Source: Exiguobacterium sibiricum 7-3
GTDB taxonomy: Bacteria > Bacillota > Bacilli > Exiguobacteriales > Exiguobacteriaceae
DNA: 54,191 bases
Direction: 5' to 3'
NCBI RefSeq assembly: GCF_000620865.1
Contig: NZ_JHZS01000005.1
Span: 1-54,191 of the forward strand
Part shown: positions 47,993-54,191 of the stretch, in pieces
Layout of the letters: each line of letters starts with the position of its first letter
Numbering within the stretch: position 1 is the stretch's first letter
Notes under the pieces: generated by a model
Told to the model about the DNA's origin: nothing
Seen by the model: only the letters and a program-made list of their open reading frames with translations
Databases searched by the model: none
Translations under genes and position numbers: made by a program

Positions 47993-48036
47993 TTTCATTT
48001 TAAATTCATTTCTCGCTCATCTTTCTCTTTTATAGT
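47993..48036 (+). promoter_or_regulatory. Three 11-bp direct repeats and -10 box before the COG4705-like gene
   Basis: TTTCATTTTAA, ATTCATTTCTC and GCTCATCTTTC follow each other without gaps (47993-48025), sharing TCATYTT, with TATAGT at 48031-48036. Direct repeats spaced one helical turn over the -35 region are how OmpR-type regulators bind, so the adjacent two-component system probably activates this promoter. Confidence 0.65.
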
Positions 48037-48082
48037 TAGCCTATCGAAACAGTTACTGACTAAAGAAGAGGAGGAAAGACGA

Positions 48083-48892
48083 ATGAAAAGGTTCGAAGAA
48101 ACTCAGACCACTATTTTAAATGTCGAAGACGAAACGATGACAAGAAGCTTGTTGAACAAAGTACCTGAAGTGACGATTTTTTTCTGGATCATAAAAATCA
48201 TGGCGACGACAGTAGGCGAAACTGCAGCTGATTTTTTAAACTTTAATTTACATTGGGGATTGTCGAATACGACCATTATTATGACGGTCCTTCTGATGGG
48301 GACGCTCTATCTACAGTTTAAAAAGCGTCAGTACGTACCGTGGGTGTATTGGTTGACCGTCGTATTGATTAGCGTTGTAGGAACACTGTTCACAGACAAT
48401 TTAGTCGATAACTATGGAGTATCACTCGTCACGACCACTGTCATTTTTGCCATTGCCACGATTGTCGCCTTCAGTGCATGGTATATCAGCGAGCGTACGT
48501 TATCCATCCATTCAATCTTCACGATGAAAAGAGAGATTTTTTATTGGACGGCGATTCTCTTTACGTTTGCATTAGGTACAGCAGCAGGGGATTTATTGTC
48601 TGAAGGCTTAGGACTAGGATATGCTCTATCCGGTATCATTTTCGCTCTTATGATCATCGCAATTACGATAGGGTATTATGCATTCAAGTTAAATAGCGTT
48701 GTTGCTTTTTGGATGGTCTATATTCTAACACGTCCTCTTGGTGCATCTTTGGGAGATTTCTTGTCACAATCGCATAAGAATGGAGGACTAGGACTTGGTA
48801 CTGTAGGTACGAGCATCTTATTCCTTTGTACGATTTTAGGGCTAGTAACGTATTTGACGGCTACTAAAAAAGATCAAGTGTTTGCAAAATAA
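48083..48892 (+). CDS. COG4705-like polytopic membrane protein
   Basis: A 269-residue membrane protein with about eight hydrophobic segments. It shows an internal two-fold repeat: KVPEVTIFFWIIKIMATTVGETAADFL near 24-50 and EIFYWTAILFTFALGTAAGDLL near 150-173, each followed by similar segments, with TRPLGASLGDFL near 215-226. The repeated GE/GDxxxD pattern is typical of the COG4705 proteins, whose function is not established. The promoter carries response-regulator-type repeats, so it seems to be the output of the two-component system encoded before it. AGGAGGAAAG precedes the ATG. Confidence 0.78.
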   Translation: MKRFEETQTTILNVEDETMTRSLLNKVPEVTIFFWIIKIMATTVGETAADFLNFNLHWGLSNTTIIMTVLLMGTLYLQFKKRQYVPWVYWLTVVLISVVGTLFTDNLVDNYGVSLVTTTVIFAIATIVAFSAWYISERTLSIHSIFTMKREIFYWTAILFTFALGTAAGDLLSEGLGLGYALSGIIFALMIIAITIGYYAFKLNSVVAFWMVYILTRPLGASLGDFLSQSHKNGGLGLGTVGTSILFLCTILGLVTYLTATKKDQVFAK

Positions 48893-48902
48893 AATAGACT
48901 CA

Positions 48903-48945
48903 AAAGACATCTCTTAAAGTATATAGGAGATGTCTTTTGACTTTT
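48903..48945 (+). terminator. Intrinsic terminator after the COG4705-like gene
   Basis: AAAAGACATCTC and GAGATGTCTTTT arms, followed by a T-rich stretch. Confidence 0.75.
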
Positions 48946-49272
48946 AATAGCAATTACATTATGTGATTCTCAAGTTATCCCTCCATTTGTTTCCATTCTT
49001 ATATTATGATGATACTAACTTTTGGTATTCAGTACGAAGGTGACCAGATTTTTGGAAATTCTTACGTGGAAATACTATCTTAAAATCATGTATATTTTTA
49101 GTCATTTTTGATACAGGTTGAACTAGCTAACTTGGATGGATGAACTAAAAAGACTCATCCACTCCGATGGAGTAGGCATCAGAATGGAACAAACGCTTGA
49201 ATAAAAAGGAAAGATGTATCGTATCCTTTTGATGAACATATGATTGTTTATGCATCAAAATTAGGGAGTGAG
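48946..49272. other. Intergenic region before the glycosylation operon
   Basis: There are about 325 bases between the terminator and the YkoS-like gene. I see no convincing gene. TGGATGA and TCATCCA near 49136-49161 could form a small hairpin in the leader. The promoter of the operon should lie here, but no strong boxes stand out. Confidence 0.4.
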
Positions 49273-50946
49273 ATGGTGAAAGAAAGAACACGTATCCTAA
49301 TTGGAATCTTAGCGGCTTGTGTATATATCCTGCCCATGATTCTTTTAGGAGAACAGGCACATATCCGAATTCATGACAATTTAGATTCAAACATCGTCTG
49401 GTACAAGACATTAATCGATACGAACACGCTTTTTACAGGTCTTCATGCGAACGTTCCTGATCTATTGAACGGGGTCGTCTCAAGGAACGCCTTCGTCAGC
49501 AGTTTCACGGGCATCGTCTGGTTATACCAATGGTTCCCCCCCTATACGGCGTACGTCATCAGTCAATTGTTGGTCCGTATCTTTGCTTTTCTAGGCATGT
49601 ATTTATTATTGCGCGATCATGGGAAGACAGTCATACCTCATTCCTATGCACTATGGGTCGCTGTCCTGTTTTCTTGGACACCGTTTTGGCCATCCGGCAT
49701 GTTGAGCACGCTTGGGATGCCCCTCTTATTATGGGCATATTGGAACATCTGGAAGGGAAGACGGAAGAAGGCGAATGTCCTCGTCCTGTTACTCGTCCCG
49801 TTCTATTCAAGCTTCGTACTAGGGATATTCTTCTTCTTGGCGACGCTCGCCATCTATCACGTCATCAAAGAGATACGGGGGCGCCATTTCCATGGTCGTT
49901 TTTGGCTTGCCTATTGTACACAAGTCATCCTGTACTTACTGATTGAATATCGATTGGTCTATTCGATGTTATGGGAAGAAGAACCTACGAGTCGGAATGA
50001 TTTCGAGATTGGAAGCAACGGTTTCTGGGCAACTATCCGTCTGTTCTTCAAGCACCTGGTGCTGGGGCATACGCATGACCGGGCAGCACAATCGCCAGTC
50101 ATTCTACTGACATTGCTCGTCTTCGGAGTCATCGTTTTTCGGAAACGAGAGGAAGAATCGAAGCCGATTCGCTCTTTGATTTGGTTTTTGCTTGGCTTAT
50201 CGCTTTGGTATGCGTTTTGGTTCTATGACGGGTGGAATCCACTGAAGCAACAGGTGTCCCTTATGCGGACCTTTAACTTCTCGCGATTTCATTTCTTGCA
50301 GCCGATGGTGTGGTACGGCTTGTTCTTCTTGATGCTCGACTGGTTATGGAAGATATCAAAACGAAAAATTGCACTAGTATTGCTCACCGCACAAACAGCC
50401 ATTCTACTCACATGGAATCCGGAGTTTGTTTATCGTCATCATCCATCATACGAAGCGTTCTATGCGACGGCCCAGTTCGATGACATCAAACGCTATATCG
50501 ACCGACCGACGAAGAATTATCAAGTCGCCTCGATTGGGATGCATCCTGCCATCGCACAATACAACGGCATGCGTACCGTCGATGGTTACGTCAACTTTTA
50601 TCCACTGAGTTATAAAGCGTCCTTCCGGAAAGTCATTAGGGGAGAATTGGATAAAAGTAAGATGCTCCAACACTATTTTGATACATGGGGAAATCGCGTT
50701 TACTTGTTCTCTTCAGAGCTCGAGAAGGAATATGAATTTACGAAGCATCATCAGGTACCAATCCGTCATTTATCCATCGATGCGACACAGTTGAAACGGA
50801 TTGGTGCGACGTATGTCTTGTCCGCCGTACCGATTCAAAATGCGGAAGCCACCGGACTACGCTATGAGAAGACGTTCCAGAATCGGCAGTCGGCATGGAA
50901 GATTCGGCTGTATCGAATCCAAGCACCATCAAAAAACATGAAGTAA
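49273..50946 (+). CDS. YkoS-like (DUF6044) polytopic membrane protein
   Basis: A 557-residue membrane protein with about ten hydrophobic segments spread over the first 370 residues and a soluble C-terminal part. IRIHDNLDSNIVWYKTL near 33-49 and DLLNGVVSRNAF near 65-76 resemble the YkoS (DUF6044) family, membrane glycosyltransferase-like proteins usually encoded beside a YkoT-type enzyme, as here. Such a protein would transfer a sugar from a lipid carrier on the outer face. ATG 49273 has GGGAGTGAG directly upstream; GTG 49276 is an alternative. The base composition is visibly richer in G+C than the backbone. Confidence 0.7.
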   Translation: MVKERTRILIGILAACVYILPMILLGEQAHIRIHDNLDSNIVWYKTLIDTNTLFTGLHANVPDLLNGVVSRNAFVSSFTGIVWLYQWFPPYTAYVISQLLVRIFAFLGMYLLLRDHGKTVIPHSYALWVAVLFSWTPFWPSGMLSTLGMPLLLWAYWNIWKGRRKKANVLVLLLVPFYSSFVLGIFFFLATLAIYHVIKEIRGRHFHGRFWLAYCTQVILYLLIEYRLVYSMLWEEEPTSRNDFEIGSNGFWATIRLFFKHLVLGHTHDRAAQSPVILLTLLVFGVIVFRKREEESKPIRSLIWFLLGLSLWYAFWFYDGWNPLKQQVSLMRTFNFSRFHFLQPMVWYGLFFLMLDWLWKISKRKIALVLLTAQTAILLTWNPEFVYRHHPSYEAFYATAQFDDIKRYIDRPTKNYQVASIGMHPAIAQYNGMRTVDGYVNFYPLSYKASFRKVIRGELDKSKMLQHYFDTWGNRVYLFSSELEKEYEFTKHHQVPIRHLSIDATQLKRIGATYVLSAVPIQNAEATGLRYEKTFQNRQSAWKIRLYRIQAPSKNMK

Positions 50947-50970
50947 TCATAATTGGGAAGGGGTATTTTT

Positions 50971-51927
50971 ATGACGATGACGACAATCCCTACCTTAGGG
51001 ATAATTATTCCTTGTTATAACGAGACAGAGGTTTTACCACTGACGATTCAGGTGATGGGCCGCTTCCTTGAAGATTGGAAGGAGGAGAGACTGATTTCGA
51101 AGGATTCCTTCGTTCTGTTCGTCGATGATGGAAGCCATGACGACACATGGTTACAAATCGAGCGTGCCCATGCTAAGGATGCACGATTCCGGGGATTGAA
51201 GCTTGCCCATAATGTTGGACATCAAAATGCGTTGTTCGCTGGACTCATGGAAGGACATGCGACCGCAGATTGTATCGTATCAATGGACGCCGATCTTCAA
51301 GATGATGTAAAGGTGATTGAACAGTTCCTGGGATGCTTCGCACAAGGAAATGATATCGTGTATGGTGTACGAGAGGATCGAAAAAGTGACAGCTGGTTCA
51401 AGCGTTCTACGGCCCAAGGATTTTACCGATTTATCGATTGGCTTGGAGTCGAGACGGTTTACAACCATGCAGATTATCGCCTGATGAGCAGACGTGCAGT
51501 CGAAACGCTCTGTTCCTACCCGGAGCGAAACCTTTTCCTCCGCGGGCTTGTTCCATCGCTCGGTTTTCGGACGACAGAAGTGACATATACCCGTAATCCC
51601 CGACAAGCTGGTGAATCAAAATACCCGCTGCGAAAGATGTTGGCGCTTGCATGGGATGGTGTAACCTCCTTCAGTGTCCGTCCCATCAAACTCTTGTTTC
51701 TATTGTCGCTCTTCATGTTGGTCGTCTCGGCAGGGTTCGTTTGCTATGCATTATATCGTAGATATGAGGGTGAAACGATGGATGGTTGGACCTCCTTGAT
51801 GATGTCAATCTGGTTCATCGGAGGGCTTCAATTATTTGGAATCGGACTCGTGGGCGAATATATCGGGAAAATTTATCGGGAAGTGAAACGACGTCCCCGA
51901 TATGTCATCGAGGAGAAAAGAGAATGA
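50971..51927 (+). CDS. Polyprenyl-phosphate glycosyltransferase, YkoT/DPM1-like
   Basis: A 318-residue GT2 enzyme. The catalytic domain has GIIIPCYNETEVL, VDDGSHDDTW, KLAHNVGHQNALFAGL and SMDADLQD (metal site), then DYRLMSRRAV and RNPRQAGESKYPLRKM. Two C-terminal membrane segments follow (about 240-262 and 275-300). It would load a sugar onto undecaprenyl phosphate on the inner face. Together with GtrA (flippase) and the YkoS-like protein it makes a three-part glycosylation system like the O-antigen glucosylation genes. ATG 50971 follows GGAAGGGG. Confidence 0.9.
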   Translation: MTMTTIPTLGIIIPCYNETEVLPLTIQVMGRFLEDWKEERLISKDSFVLFVDDGSHDDTWLQIERAHAKDARFRGLKLAHNVGHQNALFAGLMEGHATADCIVSMDADLQDDVKVIEQFLGCFAQGNDIVYGVREDRKSDSWFKRSTAQGFYRFIDWLGVETVYNHADYRLMSRRAVETLCSYPERNLFLRGLVPSLGFRTTEVTYTRNPRQAGESKYPLRKMLALAWDGVTSFSVRPIKLLFLLSLFMLVVSAGFVCYALYRRYEGETMDGWTSLMMSIWFIGGLQLFGIGLVGEYIGKIYREVKRRPRYVIEEKRE

Positions 51928-52307
51928 TAACGCTGTTTCGATTTCTACTCGTCGGTATTCTGAATACATTGGTCGGTCTTACGATTACCTTATTTTGCTT
52001 TCATGTCGCTCATACGGGGTACTGGGTGGCGACGGCAATCGGAAATGCGTGTGGTGTGTGGGTCAGTTACATGCTGAATCGTCGGTTCACGTTCCGTCAA
52101 GAAGCAGGTGGCTGGACCTACTGGATTCGCTTCCTGATTGTCGTGCTGCTAAGTTATATACTTGCCTATCGCATCAGCTTATGGGGAGTATATTATTTCT
52201 TTCCACATCTGCAGGAAACGGGAGCCATCTTGATTGGAATGATTCTGTATACCGGACTCAATTTTTGGGGACAGTCTAATTGGGTCTTTCGAAAGTCGAT
52301 TTCATAA
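51924..52307 (+). CDS. GtrA-family membrane protein
   Basis: A 127-residue protein with four membrane segments: FRFLLVGILNTLVGLTITLF at the start, then WVATAIGNACGVWVSYMLNRRFTF, with the typical NRxFTF motif, and two further segments. GtrA proteins are thought to flip undecaprenyl-phosphate sugars. ATG 51924 overlaps the GT2 stop; the longer upstream frame is not used. Confidence 0.9.
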   Translation: MITLFRFLLVGILNTLVGLTITLFCFHVAHTGYWVATAIGNACGVWVSYMLNRRFTFRQEAGGWTYWIRFLIVVLLSYILAYRISLWGVYYFFPHLQETGAILIGMILYTGLNFWGQSNWVFRKSIS

Positions 52308-52347
52308 AAGAATGATTCCTGTTCGATACAGGAATCATTCTTTAAAA
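52307..52347. terminator. Bidirectional terminator
   Basis: A perfect stem AAGAATGATTCCTG/CAGGAATCATTCTT around TTCGATA directly after the gtrA stop codon, with A and T runs on both sides. It can also serve the minus-strand operon that ends at 52527, although that is 180 bases away. It resembles the terminator at 2671. Confidence 0.8.
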
Positions 52348-52526
52348 GTAACCTAACTTTTTAATTTGTCACGACATCTGGTACAGATCACCAGGGGGAT
52401 TTCACTCCTCAATCGCTCCTTATAGTAATAGAACCGTTGAATTAAGACTTCGCAAGTATAGATTAATTCATTGGACTAATCTATACTTGCTAACATGCTA
52501 ACGGTATTCGTACGAAATCCAATGAA

Positions 52527-53258
52527 TTAACCCATCGTATCAGTCCGACATATTCGCGGATCTTTCGCTATCCATTTATCTAGTTTCACGAACTGGAGTC
52601 CTCGATCCTGCAATTCTGGTAATACGATGTCTAACGCTTGTATTGTGTTCATCGGTGCCATCTCTTGAGCACCAAACGTCTTTCCACAATCATGCAATAA
52701 AATGATATCCCCTCCTTTGCTCTTCAAAAGGTGTGACACTATCTTTGGTATTCCACCTGCTATTCGCCAATCCTCTGCCATTAAAGACCAGAGTACGATT
52801 GTGTAAGGAGTTTTCTTCAATAAATCATATGCATTCAACATACCCCAAGGTGGTCGATAGACTGTTGCTCGTTCACCTATTAATGAATAGATGAGCTGAG
52901 AAGTTCTTTCCACACCTTTCTGCACCGTTTTTGGACGCATGGACCAATTTGGTAGATGTGCCTCGTTATGAATCCCAATCTGATGTCCTTCATCATGAAT
53001 TTTTTTGATGATATCCGGATAAAGTTGTGCCTTGTACCCTAATACAAAAAAGGTAGCTTTCACATTATATTTCTTTAGAATATCGAGTAGCATTGGTGTA
53101 TACAGTGGATTCGGTCCATCATCGAATGTTAAAGCAACCTCTGAAAGATGGGTGCTTTTTTTGATTACTTTCCAACCAAATCCACGTGAAAGAAGATAAG
53201 GTAGTACACCATAAAAAAAAAGGATCACAAGACAAAAGCGTGTCATCATAGTACGCAT
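52527..53258 (-). CDS. Polysaccharide deacetylase (NodB/PdaA-like)
   Basis: A 243-residue enzyme of the carbohydrate esterase 4 family with an N-terminal membrane anchor (about 6-25). Motif 1 is TFDDGP (general base and metal), motif 2 HNEAH (HxxxH metal ligands), motif 3 RPPWG and motif 5 LLHD. All main residues are present. The enzyme would remove acetyl groups from peptidoglycan or another envelope glycan outside the membrane. GAGGAG lies nine bases before the ATG at 53258. It follows the glycosyltransferase stop at 53318 by 60 bases and is the last gene of the dedA operon, which crosses the circular junction. Confidence 0.92.
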   Translation of the reverse strand: MRTMMTRFCLVILFFYGVLPYLLSRGFGWKVIKKSTHLSEVALTFDDGPNPLYTPMLLDILKKYNVKATFFVLGYKAQLYPDIIKKIHDEGHQIGIHNEAHLPNWSMRPKTVQKGVERTSQLIYSLIGERATVYRPPWGMLNAYDLLKKTPYTIVLWSLMAEDWRIAGGIPKIVSHLLKSKGGDIILLHDCGKTFGAQEMAPMNTIQALDIVLPELQDRGLQFVKLDKWIAKDPRICRTDTMG

Positions 53259-53317
53259 TTTAACCGCTCCTCACCCATAGTATCTTCATATGCCGTATGC
53301 TTTGGCTAATTTCTTTA

Positions 53318-54191
53318 TTAGAATGTCCCCTTTTCTAACAGAAGTTGAACGAACTCCGCTATAAATGTTTGGGGAGCATCAATGCGATCGTTTTGATAAG
53401 TGACTAGAGCTGAGTTCCATTCCTTCATGACAATTGGGTTTTTTAACGTGTTCGCTAATATCTCATCTAACGATTTTTTTGTATCAAATCGAAAGACGAG
53501 GTGTTGATTGATTAAAAATTTTAGGTTGATTTCCTCTTGACCAGGGAGGGCGCCGTGTACGAAGACGGGAATCCTTTTTTCGATGGCCTCACTGATTGTC
53601 ACGCCTCCTGGTTTTGTAATAAGGGCATCCATTTCTTCGTATAATTTATTCATCACACGTCTTGAAGAAACATAAGCAATAGGCGTGATATGGTCGGAGT
53701 GCCAAGAAGTGATATCACGAAACAGTTTTTTGTTGTTTCCACATAAGACATAAAAATCGGTATGAATACAATACTTAACCTGTTGCAGCAGTGACCCTAA
53801 ATCTCCAAGCCCGCTATTCCCACCTGCAATTAATATTTTCATGCGTCCTGTATGAGCTCTTTTGTGTGAACCCTTTAAGATTTCCGGATGAACCGGAATC
53901 CCGGTCACGAACATGCGGTGATTGTGAATTCCAAATTCGTCGTGCAAACGCCGTTTCGTTTCCTGATTCGGAAGAAAGTGATAGTCGATTTGATGTTTCC
54001 CCCAAGCTTGATTAACGAAGAAATCCGTATAGGCATTGATGACTGGTATTTCACACAAGTGATTTTCTTTTAGAAGATTTAAAAGATGGGAAGGGAAACA
54101 GTGGGTACAAATAATTAGGTCTGGCTTTACTTCCTGGATAAGACATCTCATTTTATATAAAAAAAAACTTAGGTACCATTCGTTTGATTTT
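53318..54191 (-). CDS. Glycolipid glycosyltransferase (MGDG synthase/UgtP type), 3' part; gene begins at position 340
   Basis: This is the larger part of the gene interrupted by the window ends. It contains the donor-binding C-terminal domain: KILIAGGNSGLGDLGSLLQQ, FYVLCGNNKKLF, MDALITKPGGVTISEAIEKRIPVFVHGALPGQEEINLKFL. An internal methionine at 54151 gives a 277-residue ORF, but the frame is open to the window end and continues at 1-340 with a good ribosome binding site. The joined protein has 372 residues, equal in layout to its paralogue at 1345-2478. It lies between dedA and the deacetylase gene in one operon. Confidence 0.88.
   Translation of the reverse strand, partial: KSNEWYLSFFLYKMRCLIQEVKPDLIICTHCFPSHLLNLLKENHLCEIPVINAYTDFFVNQAWGKHQIDYHFLPNQETKRRLHDEFGIHNHRMFVTGIPVHPEILKGSHKRAHTGRMKILIAGGNSGLGDLGSLLQQVKYCIHTDFYVLCGNNKKLFRDITSWHSDHITPIAYVSSRRVMNKLYEEMDALITKPGGVTISEAIEKRIPVFVHGALPGQEEINLKFLINQHLVFRFDTKKSLDEILANTLKNPIVMKEWNSALVTYQNDRIDAPQTFIAEFVQLLLEKGTF
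54097..54191. repeat. 95-bp terminal direct overlap, right copy
   Basis: Identical to 1-95; see the left copy. One of the two copies should be removed to give the circular sequence. Confidence 0.93.

Noticed and set aside
49530-49946. 138-codon plus-strand ORF overlapping the YkoS-like gene
   Set aside because: Shadow frame of a clear membrane protein gene; no start signal.
1-54191. CRISPR arrays, tRNA or rRNA genes
   Set aside because: No regularly spaced repeats and no tRNA-like cloverleaf or rRNA sequence were noticed on either strand.

Overview
The window is almost certainly one complete circular plasmid of about 54.1 kb, opened inside a gene. Bases 1-95 are repeated exactly at 54097-54191. 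Joining the ends across that overlap restores a 372-codon glycosyltransferase gene on the minus strand (start at 340, stop at 53318). The host looks like a low-GC Gram-positive of the order Bacillales. The signs are strong purine-rich ribosome binding sites, extended -10 promoters, an ArlRS-like two-component pair, a YolD protein and B. subtilis YkoS/YkoT-like proteins. Exiguobacterium is my best guess, held loosely, and the sequence does not settle the genus.

Layout. (1) 45.7-54.1 and 1-3.2 kb: cell-envelope cargo. It holds a response regulator and kinase, a COG4705-like membrane protein with three 11-bp repeats over its promoter, a YkoS-like/YkoT-like/GtrA operon that is visibly richer in G+C, a minus-strand dedA - glycolipid glycosyltransferase - polysaccharide deacetylase operon, a second divergent glycosyltransferase and a DUF2231 membrane protein. 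(2) 3.5-8.4 kb: a YefM/RelE-type toxin-antitoxin pair, a serine resolvase with a res-like region, a ParA partition operon ending in an Abi-C gene, and a protein that looks like four ribbon-helix-helix modules in tandem. (3) 8.4-10.3 kb: primase-like replication protein with an antisense-RNA/attenuator leader. (4) 10.3-16.7 kb: a DUF4062 gene, a large ornate candidate RNA, a RadC-type JAB protein, small unknown genes, a candidate small RNA, a ParM-like actin with its probable adaptor, and a second copy of the structured RNA domain. (5) 16.7-42.4 kb: one long plus-strand transfer region: candidate oriT, accessory RHH protein, MobL/MobP3-like relaxase, VirD4, VirB2, VirB6, VirB3 and VirB4 analogues, then a whole Tad (type IVc pilus)-like module (CpaB, TadZ, TadA, TadB, TadC, twin pilins, prepilin peptidase), and finally a VirB1-like two-domain peptidoglycan hydrolase. 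(6) 42.4-45.6 kb: VbhA/Fic toxin-antitoxin, YolD, a candidate small hydrophobic toxin, an unknown gene, a second res-I-like site and an IS3-family remnant.

How it fits together. The plasmid carries an initiator with RNA copy control, two unrelated partition systems (ParA and ParM types), two or three addiction modules, a resolvase, and conjugation machinery in which a Tad-type pilus appears to supply both the VirB11-like ATPase and extra surface structures. Palindromes built on TAGTTTAA/TTAAACTA lie in front of many transcription units and suggest a plasmid-wide regulator. A candidate 80-nt RNA at 13798-13879 exposes a 14-nt sequence complementary to the leaders of three plasmid genes, including the parM-like gene, which suggests post-transcriptional control of maintenance. 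All functions are inferred from reading the sequence; no search or folding program was run.
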